64,000 nucleotides of DNA from Kurthia huakuii LAM0618. Lineage in GTDB: Bacteria; Bacillota; Bacilli; Bacillales_A; Planococcaceae. A program made the translations under genes and the position numbers. Positions 34,810 through 42,846 of this stretch are shown here, piece after piece. The stretch covers positions 1 to 64,000 of the forward strand of contig NZ_AYTB01000013.1 in NCBI RefSeq assembly GCF_000505545.1, read 5' to 3'. Numbering within the stretch: position 1 is the stretch's first letter; each line of letters starts with the position of its first letter. The notes under the pieces are model-generated. The model saw nothing but the letters and a program-made list of their open reading frames with translations, made no database searches and was not told the origin of the DNA.

Positions 34810-35214
34810 TTGAAACGTATTATTCGACATGCAACATTTGACGACGCAGATCAAATTGCGGCAATCCATACGGTCTGTAAAGCGGCATTAACAAGACCGA
34901 TGACGAACCCAAATATTCAGCGTGCTAACACTGTAACATCAAGTAGTACGCCCATTCGCTTTGAATATGATATCGCCTTGTGGAAAATTTATTTACACGA
35001 CCCAAGTTACAAAGTAATGGTTTTGCAAGATCGGATTGTTATCGGTTTTATAGTTGCACATCAACCGCCCCATACCGATACATGGCTTGTCGCAGAGTCT
35101 GTTATATTACAGGAATATGCAAAGCCACATGACCGCGAAATGCTCTACGCATCATTAATGAAGGAAATTTATCCTGCAGTTAATCATCCACTACAATTGG
35201 TGGAATCATTATAA
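34810..35214 (+). CDS. GNAT-like protein, possibly shortened
   Basis: A 134-residue protein starting at TTG with a GAGGCGA site. The beginning IIRHATFDDADQIAAIHTVCKAAL is a classic GNAT N-terminus. DPSYKVMVLQDRIVIGFIVAH corresponds to the strands before motif A. The expected acetyl-CoA loop (R/Q-x-x-G-x-G/A) is not recognisable: the C-terminal part reads ILQEYAKPHDREMLYASLMKEI. The gene stops just before the IS3 relic at 35226, so its 3' part may have been altered by that insertion, or it is a divergent catalytically weak member. The 283-base stretch upstream (34527-34809) holds only promoters. Confidence 0.55.
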   Translation: MKRIIRHATFDDADQIAAIHTVCKAALTRPMTNPNIQRANTVTSSSTPIRFEYDIALWKIYLHDPSYKVMVLQDRIVIGFIVAHQPPHTDTWLVAESVILQEYAKPHDREMLYASLMKEIYPAVNHPLQLVESL

Positions 35215-35225
35215 TACTAGCTTTA

Positions 35226-35877
35226 AAAGGAATCACAACGACGAACTGACCGAAAAATCTGAGACAACATAAAAAGAAAAAGACACGTTCAAAGGCATAT
35301 ACAATCTTTGGAGGTGTTTTTTGATGGGCAAAAAACAAACATATTCATACGAAACAAAAATGAAAGCCATTGAGATGAAGTTGGCAAATGTGCCAGTGAA
35401 TGAAATTATGAAGGTATGTGAGATTAAAAATAATACGCAAATTTATCAATGGGTTAAGTGGTATCAAGAAGGAGAGGTGCATCGGTTACAATAGCCTCTT
35501 GGGAAACAATATAGCTATGGTATTGAAATGTTCCATGCCAGCTTAAAGTGTGAAACGTTTTATGTTGAAGGGCTTTTGAGAACAACAAATGAGGTTGTCG
35601 TTCATACTGTTCAAGCATACATCAACGCCTATAATCATACTCGAATTTTGGCAACGTTAAACCACCATTCTCCAGTTATGTACCGAAAAAAGATGGTGAA
35701 ATAAGAATTTGACGGCGACGCCTAGGGGAAAAGCATGAGCAGAAGACCCCACAGAGAGCTTGCGAGCGAGGAGGCTTCGGTCATGCCCCAGGAAAGCGTC
35801 CGTCAAATTCAGCTGAAAGAACGTGTCTTTCTCTTTGTCTCACTTTCATGGGTCAGTTCCACGATGTGGTTCCTTTT
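35226..35877 (+). mobile_element. IS3-family (IS150-like) relic with deleted orfB
   Basis: An orfA start (GGAGGTGTTTTTTG, ATG 35324) gives MGKKQTYSYETKMKAIEMKL...IKNNTQIYQWVKWYQEGEVH, then a stop. After a jump, a C-terminal orfB piece follows with GKQYSYGIEMFHASLKCETFYV and YINAYNHTRI (DDE C-terminal region), ending TAA near 35703. The ends pair as imperfect inverted repeats: left 35226-35280 and right about 35819-35877 (GAACTGACC and TGAGACAA blocks). The non-coding tail contains a GAGCGAGGAGGC stretch common next to these elements. The central orfB with two catalytic Asp residues is gone, so it is dead. It is related to the relic at 4213-4535. Confidence 0.8.
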
Positions 35878-35987
35878 TTGTGTTATATTGGAATTATTAA
35901 GAGAACATTCGCTAAATTTTGATGTTGGAAAATGAGGCAGTTTGCTACATTACATTGAGCGGATCGCCATGAAAGAAGGGACTAAAC

Positions 35988-36731
35988 ATGAATTTTGATG
36001 ATACATATATTGACGCGCCGCTTTATGCTGAAGATGCACTAGTTAAACACTTTTATGATGCGGCGTTGCCTTCGCGCTATGGTAGCAATTTCATGGTTTT
36101 TAAACACATGCCTTCGCTTGAAGAGTTTAAGCATTATGAACAGCAACAAAAAGCGTTTCATACGCTGCATAACATGACACATCGCCGCTTTTTGTTTCCA
36201 GAAAATGAAGCGTTCACAACCGATGTGGCACAGTATATAACAGCGCAGCACTATGACGTAGGGTCACTCGAACTATATGCGATGCTACCAATCGAATTTC
36301 ATGGGCGTCTAAATGAAGAGGTCGTCGTGCAATACGTTGATAACACGTTATTTGATGCTTATTTAGCATTTCAATATACGATTGATTTAGAACACGGCGA
36401 GGCATTTGCGGCTGAAAAACAGCAGTTATTCAAACAGCAATTTTACGAATCGCATGTGATGTTTGTCGCCGCACTCATTGATGGTGTCATCGTTGGGACA
36501 TTAACACTGTTTGAAACACCAGATACGATTGAACTTGATAGTTTCGTTGTAGCACATGCCTTCCAGCGGCGTGGTATCGGCTCAACGATGCAACATTTCG
36601 TCATGACCAACCATACAACGCAAACGATTTTGTTAGTTGCAGATGGTGATGATACACCACGCGAAATGTATCAAAAGCAAGGTTATCATTACTGTGCAGC
36701 ACGCCATGAAATTTTAATTGTGTTGTCATAA
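35988..36731 (+). CDS. GNAT N-acetyltransferase with N-terminal extension
   Basis: A 247-residue protein. Residues 1-120 form a degenerate first GNAT-like half. Residues ~125-247 are a complete GNAT domain with motif A LDSFVVAHAFQRRGIGSTMQHFV (loop Q-R-R-G-I-G-S) and LVADGDDTPREMYQKQGYH. Two-domain GNATs of this length are common in Firmicutes. The acceptor is unknown. ATG follows GAAGGGAC. The 225-base stretch 36732-36956 holds no gene. Confidence 0.8.
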   Translation: MNFDDTYIDAPLYAEDALVKHFYDAALPSRYGSNFMVFKHMPSLEEFKHYEQQQKAFHTLHNMTHRRFLFPENEAFTTDVAQYITAQHYDVGSLELYAMLPIEFHGRLNEEVVVQYVDNTLFDAYLAFQYTIDLEHGEAFAAEKQQLFKQQFYESHVMFVAALIDGVIVGTLTLFETPDTIELDSFVVAHAFQRRGIGSTMQHFVMTNHTTQTILLVADGDDTPREMYQKQGYHYCAARHEILIVLS

Positions 36732-36956
36732 TGATACAAAAAGCAAATGATATATTTTAGCAAAATAGCGCGTAAAACCCAAAAAAATCACCATATTCAA
36801 CATAAAAAAAATTCAATTTACCTAAAAAAAACGTGTTATTAGAAACTGCATGCTTAAAACAAATAATAGCTGGTGCTTTACTTTCATTTTCATAAGTCTC
36901 TATAATAGAGTATATGTCAATATTTTGTCACAATTTAAAACTGAAGGTGTGTATCT

Positions 36957-37745
36957 ATGATTCTAACGGAAACTATGCTTAAAGACGTCTCGTCGAAATT
37001 CCGCGCCGCGCACTATCATGAAGCCCTCCTGTTAATTGACGACTATTTGTTGATGGCGCAAGAGACGAATGATATTGAAGCGCAGTGCTATCTTTATTAT
37101 ATTGCACTAAATATCGATGCCCATTTGGCGAATGATGCGAATTTACAACGGCGCTTTACACATTATGAATCTATCATTCAAAAATGTGATAGCGTGCTAG
37201 AGCATTTAAAATTTGAGCATGCGACAGCGATGATCCAAATGAAAATCCATCACGATTACGAACACGCGAAAAAAACATTGTTGCGTTTGCTATCACAGAT
37301 GGAAAACCATAACTTTGAACAACTTTATCCAAATATTTATATTTCGATTTATGCGCATCTAATGGAATGTTTTATGCATTTAGAAGAAATCAATCACGTT
37401 TTAAAATATTATAATATTATTGACCGTATTTACGTGCAAAAATTATTGCATTTAGATGCGGCCACGTATTTTGCATTACACAGTGTGCTTGCACAAAGCT
37501 ATATTGAGCAAAAACAGTTAATTACAGCTGAGATGATTATTGAAGATTGCTTGACGCTGCCACAAATTGAACAAAATTTAAAATCAAAAGGCACATTCCT
37601 TATTTTAAACTCTGCACTTTATGCGCTGCGCAATGATTTCAAAACATCGAATCAATTGTATGAAGAGGCGATGTTACTCGTGTCACCAAATGTAAGTCGC
37701 CATATTCTAAATGAATTATCGTCTATTTTCATCCATTATCTATAA
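36957..37745 (+). CDS. Helical-repeat (TPR-like) protein of unknown function
   Basis: A 262-residue, all-helical, cytoplasmic protein. Repeated helix pairs of about 35-40 residues are visible (EALLLIDDYLLMAQETND, HAKKTLLRLLSQMENHNF, LHSVLAQSYIEQKQLITAEMIIEDCL, LNSALYALRNDFKTSNQLYEEAMLL). This layout resembles the TPR part of Rap/PlcR-type regulators, but no DNA-binding domain is present. Upstream a TATAAT at 36900 and AAGGTG serve expression. A strong terminator follows. A peptide-sensing or protein-docking role is conceivable but not supported further. Confidence 0.5.
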   Translation: MILTETMLKDVSSKFRAAHYHEALLLIDDYLLMAQETNDIEAQCYLYYIALNIDAHLANDANLQRRFTHYESIIQKCDSVLEHLKFEHATAMIQMKIHHDYEHAKKTLLRLLSQMENHNFEQLYPNIYISIYAHLMECFMHLEEINHVLKYYNIIDRIYVQKLLHLDAATYFALHSVLAQSYIEQKQLITAEMIIEDCLTLPQIEQNLKSKGTFLILNSALYALRNDFKTSNQLYEEAMLLVSPNVSRHILNELSSIFIHYL

Positions 37746-37748
37746 TCT

Positions 37749-37799
37749 AATAAAAAACCTCATTTAAAACGTTTTTACGGCGTTTTAAATGAGGTTTAA
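37749..37799. terminator. Bidirectional terminator
   Basis: AAACCTCATTTAAAACG-(t)tttta-CGGCGTTTTAAATGAGGTTT, a very long stem between convergent genes. Confidence 0.88.
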
Positions 37800-37851
37800 T
37801 GTTTTTATTATAAATCATATAAAATACTGTTAGAAAGCCTTTAAGTATGGT

Positions 37852-38400
37852 TTAAACGATTTTATCATTGAATCTCGCATACAATGTAACATCGTGAAAT
37901 ATCCCATCTAAATAAAAATGTTGTTTTGCAATGCCTTCAATGTTCATATGTAGTTTTTGTAACACGCGATGCGTTGGGTAATGCTCAATAAAGCATTTCG
38001 CCAATAACTTATGTAAATTTAAGTGTTCAAAGGCAAAATCAACAACACAATCAGCAGCTTCCGTTGTAAAGCCTTGCCCCCAATAATCTTCTGCAAGTAA
38101 AAAACTTATTTGTGCGTTGCGATGAATGACATTGATATCGCTTAAATGGATGCTACCAATCAACGTATCGGTTTGTCGTAAATAAATTCCCCAGATGTAC
38201 AATTTATCTTGTTGGTGAAGCATCGTTGTAATATAGTCTTGCGTATCATGAATCAAATAATGACCGCCTAATGGCTGATATGAATTTGTGTTTGAAGAAG
38301 CTTGATAATGAATGCGCTGTTGTTCATCTAGCGTAATCGGTTTAATGTGTAAACGTGTCGTTTGAAAAATAGGATAGTCTGTTGTAATCGTTTTCATCAA
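37852..38400 (-). CDS. RimJ/RimL-like GNAT N-acetyltransferase
   Basis: A 182-residue protein. TTRLHIKPITLDEQQRIHYQ is the typical RimL-type N-terminus. ISFLLAEDYWGQGFTTEAADCVVDFAFEHLNLHKLLAKCFIEHYPTHRVLQKLHM contains motif A (W-G-Q-G-F) and the conserved Asn/His region for acetyl-CoA. Family members acetylate ribosomal-protein N-termini or small molecules. The first of two Met codons is used, with GGAGGGAG upstream. A dispersed hairpin repeat follows upstream of the next gene. Confidence 0.85.
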   Translation of the reverse strand: MMKTITTDYPIFQTTRLHIKPITLDEQQRIHYQASSNTNSYQPLGGHYLIHDTQDYITTMLHQQDKLYIWGIYLRQTDTLIGSIHLSDINVIHRNAQISFLLAEDYWGQGFTTEAADCVVDFAFEHLNLHKLLAKCFIEHYPTHRVLQKLHMNIEGIAKQHFYLDGIFHDVTLYARFNDKIV

Positions 38401-38507
38401 TTGTGAGCTCCCTCCTTACTCATTACATGTATTATAAATGAATTAGGCTAAATATACTACTCGTTATTTCATTTTTTCTATACTTTATACTTAGTTTGTA
38501 ACTAAAA

Positions 38508-38642
38508 AATGAAGCTTTTACAAAACAGTTCCTGTTCCTTTTTTAGCGTTCGCCACAAAAAACCGGAACCGCGCCACAACGCGATTCCGGTTTTTTTTAT
38601 GCTCATCTGAGAGGCTGTTGTTACACGTCTATCCCAGCCTCA
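38508..38642. repeat. Dispersed ~140-bp hairpin repeat, copy 5 (inverted)
   Basis: GAAGCTTTTACAAAACAGTT, gcgttcgccac, the stem accggaaccgcg/cgcgattccggt, atgctcatctgagaggc, and gtctatcccagcctc. It separates the metabolic block from the partition module and can terminate the par transcript. Confidence 0.88.
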
Positions 38643-38648
38643 TTTTCT

Positions 38649-39176
38649 TTAATCCATTGTCATAAAACGATCGACATAGTCTAGAAATTGACTCGTACCA
38701 TCGTAATCACGATAAACATCAACCATCATTTGTGCTAATTCGCGTATCGTTAATTTATAGATGCGTGCATTGTGACGAATCATACGATAAATGTTTGGAT
38801 AAATATGAATGGCACGCGATGTCGTTGTTGCTTTCGCGATTTCTTCGGCATGGGGGCGATATTTTTCAATCGTTTCCTCGGCTTTATGATCTTCAAAAAA
38901 AAGCGTTAATACAGCAACCATCATATTGAACTTTACATCATGATCCTCCGCAATTTCGGCGATTTCATCTTTTGTATCAGGTGATACGCCAATTGGACGT
39001 CGCACATCGGATGTATAACGAGGACGTTCGGCATGATAATTTAAATTCGGAATTTCACGCTTCGTCATTTTTTTCGTCAATGTATTTTGTGTCGATGAAA
39101 CCTCATCCTCTTTTTTCGGTTGAGGCTTTACCTTATTCATATTCAATGATGTGTTTGGTTTTAACCAATCAGCCAT
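38649..39176 (-). CDS. ParA-partner protein with two ribbon-helix-helix-like segments
   Basis: A 175-residue protein starting MADWLKP at 39176, with AGGAGGTG seven bases upstream. A disordered Lys/Thr-rich N-terminus (~1-55) is followed by RRPIGVSPDTKDEIAEIAEDHDVKFNMMVAVLTLFFE (~60-97) and SRAIHIYPNIYRMIRHNARIYKLTIRELAQMMVDVYR (~120-157). Both have the strand-helix-helix spacing of ribbon-helix-helix DNA binders, which would make it a built-in pseudo-dimer. It directly follows parA (12 bases), the position of the centromere-binding protein in type-Ib partition loci. There is no ParB HTH domain. The DNA site is unknown. Confidence 0.6.
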   Translation of the reverse strand: MADWLKPNTSLNMNKVKPQPKKEDEVSSTQNTLTKKMTKREIPNLNYHAERPRYTSDVRRPIGVSPDTKDEIAEIAEDHDVKFNMMVAVLTLFFEDHKAEETIEKYRPHAEEIAKATTTSRAIHIYPNIYRMIRHNARIYKLTIRELAQMMVDVYRDYDGTSQFLDYVDRFMTMD

Positions 39177-39188
39177 GAATGGCACCTC

Positions 39189-40379
39189 CTAAACAATCTC
39201 TAAAGCTTTACGATGCTTACGAATTAATCGTTGCATCGCACTAATACTATATGGTGTCGGTTCTTTTGCTAGCCATTTTTCAAATTGTGTAAATTGTTGT
39301 TTAAATAGTGTCTCATCGTCTTTAGACGCTGTAAATAAACGAATGATATGCGTTTGTAACGTTTTACGTGGATCGCTTGATTTGTAACCACGTAAGCGCA
39401 ATGTTTCGATATTTTGTAAACCATGCGCTTCAATGGCTTCTTTCAAGCGGAACAATTGCTCATCGGTAAAGTATTGTTGCAGCGGCATCAAAATTTCCTG
39501 TGTCGCCACGCGTACAGTGTCCTCAGGTAATGCTTGCATACGAATTAACAACTCTTGCGTCACTTCTTCAAACATTTGCAGGAAGTCATGATTTTTTGCG
39601 GTATCTTCGAAAAATAAGGCCGGCATCCGTTCATGTTCACGTACAACATCTGCTCGACGTATTTTTGAATCAAAGATTAATTCACCAAAGAAATCTTGAG
39701 CTGCATCCGCAACATATTTTTCTTCTTGCAGATTTTGCGTTACAAAATACATCACGACACCAAGATTTTGTGCGACATCATAGTCTGGTAAAAACTGTTG
39801 TGCACGTAAGCTATGCTCATTACACATATCAAAAAATGGTTGTAATTTACGGAATGCTTTTTTTTCAGTCGACATAATACCAACATAAAAATCCGATGCA
39901 ATAATGACATTTGTTACGAGATGACCAGCGCTTGGTGGAATATCAAATAAAATAAAATCGTAATCCTGTTCAATTGATTCTAACACATTGCGAATATATG
40001 TCGTTCCTTGAATTGATTCCGTTGTTTTCATACGCGATAAGAATGTTGAAAATTCCTCTAATAATGAATTCGCAGGAATAAACGATAAGGAATCAGTTAC
40101 AGGTACAATCGCTTTGCGAATGGCATCTGCATTATTGTTTTTTGCATAATCTTGAATCGCATCATAAATCGTAAACATGGAACCATGCTGACCTTGTTCC
40201 ATACCTAAATCAATATTGAAATAGTCACAAAAGAAATCTGTAGAATCTCCCTGATGGTCACAATCGATTACAAGAACGCGTTGATCATATTGTGTTGCTA
40301 ATATATAAGCGGTCATGTCTGTAATCGTTGTTTTACCAACGCCACCTTTAACATTACCGAAAAAGAGTTTAATCGCCAT
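39189..40379 (-). CDS. parA: ParA-family partition ATPase
   Basis: A 396-residue protein. The deviant Walker A KGGVGKTT lies at ~10-17, A' motif VLVIDCDHQGDS at ~35-46, and Walker B FILFDIPPSAGHL at ~142. The C-terminal 130 residues form an extra helical domain absent from small ParA proteins (TLRLRGYKSSDPRKTL, IRKHRKALEIV). ParA ATPases move plasmid or chromosomal origin DNA over the nucleoid with a centromere-binding partner. GGAAGGTG precedes ATG 40379. It forms an operon with the downstream RHH-like gene. The near-palindrome ACTATACATAGTAT at ~40473 and a Spo0J-type parS at 40537 lie upstream. Confidence 0.88.
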   Translation of the reverse strand: MAIKLFFGNVKGGVGKTTITDMTAYILATQYDQRVLVIDCDHQGDSTDFFCDYFNIDLGMEQGQHGSMFTIYDAIQDYAKNNNADAIRKAIVPVTDSLSFIPANSLLEEFSTFLSRMKTTESIQGTTYIRNVLESIEQDYDFILFDIPPSAGHLVTNVIIASDFYVGIMSTEKKAFRKLQPFFDMCNEHSLRAQQFLPDYDVAQNLGVVMYFVTQNLQEEKYVADAAQDFFGELIFDSKIRRADVVREHERMPALFFEDTAKNHDFLQMFEEVTQELLIRMQALPEDTVRVATQEILMPLQQYFTDEQLFRLKEAIEAHGLQNIETLRLRGYKSSDPRKTLQTHIIRLFTASKDDETLFKQQFTQFEKWLAKEPTPYSISAMQRLIRKHRKALEIV

Positions 40380-40472
40380 AATTGCACCTTCCTATGTACA
40401 TTTGTATAATTTCTTAACTATTCGTAAGTTGTATAAACCTTACTAAAATAAAGCTATACAGCTCATTATAAG

Positions 40473-40486
40473 ACTATACATAGTAT
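40473..40486. promoter_or_regulatory. Palindrome upstream of parA, possible operator
   Basis: ACTATACATAGTAT, with overlapping dyads and a nearby minus-strand TATAAT at about 40462-40467, about 95 bases upstream of the parA start. It is a plausible autoregulation site for the ParA partner; there is no direct evidence. Confidence 0.3.
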
Positions 40487-40536
40487 AACATGTTTTCAAA
40501 AATCAATGTGCTACCAGGTTAAATATTTGTCTAACA

Positions 40537-40552
40537 TGTTCCACGTGAAACA
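40537..40552. promoter_or_regulatory. parS site of the chromosomal Spo0J/ParB type
   Basis: TGTTCCACGTGAAACA matches the consensus TGTTNCACGTGAAACA recognised by Spo0J/ParB of Firmicutes and most bacteria at all 16 positions. It lies in the 200-base gap between the primase-like gene (end 40580) and parA. On a plasmid-type replicon, a site for the host chromosome's ParB is unexpected. Confidence 0.85.
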
Positions 40553-40579
40553 TCGGAAGGTAATGGTCTTAAAATATGT

Positions 40580-42094
40580 TTAGGCACTGTGGACCAATAC
40601 AGCATGAGGGGACCTTCGCCTTCGTTCGATGAGTGGTGTTGCGTCATCAATAAAGGTCGTTAAGAGTGCCACAACAGCTGGTGCTACAAAATGAGTTAGT
40701 TGTGGTAAGACAAATTGTACAAAAGTTGATGGACGTTTATTTGCGATAAATGTTTTGACTAAATGAATTTTGAATAATGCTGTAGTGGCAAATTGTGTAA
40801 TTGCGCTGCGTCCTGTGCCACTCACTTTGCGAATAATTGCTGTTGATTGGTTGAGCAATTTATTCAACGTACTTTTAGCAATGCCGAGTGCTTGGCATAA
40901 TTCACGTTGGGACATTTGAATAAATGGTGTTTCAACAGATGTACGTGTTTCAATAAACGCAATGATATCAGCCTCCCATTCATCAAGATGTGAACGGACG
41001 CGATCTTTGCGTTCTTTTTTATGTTTATACCAGCCGCCTGTTGCTAACTGAGGCAATTCAATAGAGGCATCGACATATTCGATTAACAGCTGTTCAATAT
41101 ATGCTTTTTGCGGGCCATTATATTTGCCTGAGTAGGCAGAGCGACAAATTGTGCGCACTTCGCTATCTTTCAGCGGTGTTTGCAGCATTGAATTCCATTC
41201 ATCAAGCAAATTATACGTTTTATCAAATGGCCATTGGTCTTGATAGCAAGCAAGTGCCAACGTGAAAATTGCATTGTTACGGCCAAATTGACCTTTATGA
41301 CCACGAATGTTGCTCGTTTGAATAATGGCTTTAAACCACGGTTGTTCAGTGACGCGTAAATTATTCACTTTTGGACCACAAGTGTAGAGTGGACGGTTTG
41401 CATTATCGTCTTGGCGCATTGACCAGTCAATTAATGACGCGATGTTATAAATGTGCTCTAATTGGCAAAAACGAATATTATGTTTTGTTGGCGTACGGAA
41501 GAAACCGAAATCATTGCAATATTCATCGGCATCAATGTTCGCCAAGCTACGTTTAATATTTTGTGAGATACGTTTCGCGATATGTATGCCATGCGCTTTA
41601 TTCTCTGATGATAAATAAAATGGCGTTTCAAGCATAAAGTATAGTTGATAGCCGCGTGTCGATTCAACAATTAACGTTGGCATACCGATACTATCATCCA
41701 TTGTTGTAAGTAAAATTTCTTCGACTGAATGTTTTTTCGTATCAATATCAACGACAAAAGTATTGATTTGCAATAAATGCTCATTGCTAAAGCCAGTCAC
41801 ATGTGTACGCGCTTCATTCGTATAGTGATAAGAGACATATGGATTCGGTGTAAAGTGCGATAGTGATTCACTATGAACAAGCAGTGATTCAAGCGATGTT
41901 AAAATCATACCCTTTACGCCACCAATTGAAGCAAAATCTTCTTTTTGGCGTACCGCAAAAATCCCACCCTGAATTGTTGTTTGTTCAGCGCGGTTTGCTA
42001 GTTCTTGTAATGTCTGTGATGCTGTTGAATTCTTTTGTTTATATCGATGAATCGATGAGCGGAATAACTGCTCATAAATTGCTGCCATGTTCAT
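40580..42094 (-). CDS. Plasmid-type primase/replication protein (PrimPol-like, PriCT-1)
   Basis: A 504-residue protein. Residues ~90-215 look like an archaeo-eukaryotic primase fold, with the metal-binding D-x-D in FVVDIDTKK (~113) and STRGYQLYFMLETPF (~145). Then come a PriCT-1 helical domain (GRNNAIFTLALACYQDQW, VRTICRSAYSGKY; ~265-325) and an HTH near 395-420 (MSQRELCQALGIAKSTLNKLLNQS). Such proteins prime or initiate replication on plasmids of Firmicutes. GGAGGTG lies seven bases before ATG 42094. It is divergent from the initiator gene with the iteron origin in between. Confidence 0.72.
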   Translation of the reverse strand: MNMAAIYEQLFRSSIHRYKQKNSTASQTLQELANRAEQTTIQGGIFAVRQKEDFASIGGVKGMILTSLESLLVHSESLSHFTPNPYVSYHYTNEARTHVTGFSNEHLLQINTFVVDIDTKKHSVEEILLTTMDDSIGMPTLIVESTRGYQLYFMLETPFYLSSENKAHGIHIAKRISQNIKRSLANIDADEYCNDFGFFRTPTKHNIRFCQLEHIYNIASLIDWSMRQDDNANRPLYTCGPKVNNLRVTEQPWFKAIIQTSNIRGHKGQFGRNNAIFTLALACYQDQWPFDKTYNLLDEWNSMLQTPLKDSEVRTICRSAYSGKYNGPQKAYIEQLLIEYVDASIELPQLATGGWYKHKKERKDRVRSHLDEWEADIIAFIETRTSVETPFIQMSQRELCQALGIAKSTLNKLLNQSTAIIRKVSGTGRSAITQFATTALFKIHLVKTFIANKRPSTFVQFVLPQLTHFVAPAVVALLTTFIDDATPLIERRRRSPHAVLVHSA

Positions 42095-42229
42095 AGTTGT
42101 TCACCTCCGACTTCAGTATAATAAATAAAATCGTAGTGAATAATGAATAATGGTTTTTTGAATAATGCCTTGAGCCTTAGAGACACAAGGGTTTGAAGGC
42201 ACTTTTTTCTGGTGAAAAAGAGGCCTTAT

Positions 42230-42766
42230 CCGACACTTGTGGGCCACTTTTTGAGTGAATTGAATAATTTCTGTGGATAGTTCACTGTTAAAGAACCCTT
42301 GATATACAACGTTTTCGGTGTTATCCACAGAAAATCGAGCGACACTTGTGGCGAGCGACACTTGTGGCGAGCGACACTTGTGGGCCAAAAATGAATAATC
42401 TAAAATGCTGTGAATAACTGATATAACGGTATTGTTAATTTTTACCAATCAATTCGAGCGACACTTGTGGGCCAAAAAAAATTTTGAGCGACACTTGTGG
42501 GCCAAAAATGAATGACTCTCGCGCCATTCGAGCGACACTTGTGGGCCAAAAATGAATAATTGAATCAATTCGAGCAACTTTTGTGGTCTTAAAATGAATA
42601 ATTAGTGATTTGAGCGACATATGTGGGCCGAAAATGAATAAAATGGAGTTTTTGATAGGCATTCATGGTGAAGTCATGAATGTTGAATGGTTATCGAGCG
42701 ACACTTGTGGTTAACAATTGAATAACTGAATTGCCTATTAAAATGTCAATCGAGCGACATTCGTGG
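42230..42766. other. Replication origin: 11 iterons and DnaA boxes
   Basis: Eleven copies of GAGCGACACTTGTGG (some varied), starting at 42230 (partial), 42337, 42353, 42369, 42456, 42486, 42530, 42572 (variant), 42612, 42696 and 42752. The three at 42337-42383 are in exact 16-bp tandem. Many are followed by GCCAAAAATGAATAAT, giving an AT-rich tail. DnaA boxes TTATCCACA (42321-42329), TGTGGATAG (42272-42280) and TGTGAATAA (42409-42417) lie among them. The array lies between divergent primase and initiator genes, filling the ~750-base gap, and is a typical theta-type iteron origin. The initiator at 42847 is the expected binder. Confidence 0.9.
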
Positions 42767-42846
42767 CTCATTTATGAATAATTACATGAATATGAATAAT
42801 TTTGCTATACTACAACTAATGAAATGATTCAGAAAGGCGGTACATC

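Noticed and set aside
35735-35935. Plus-strand 66-codon frame with many Arg and Glu
   Set aside because: It is the non-coding tail of the IS3 relic and crosses its right end.
42113-42662. Minus-strand frames through the iterons (GPQVSL-type repeats)
   Set aside because: Produced by the iteron repeats; no start signals.
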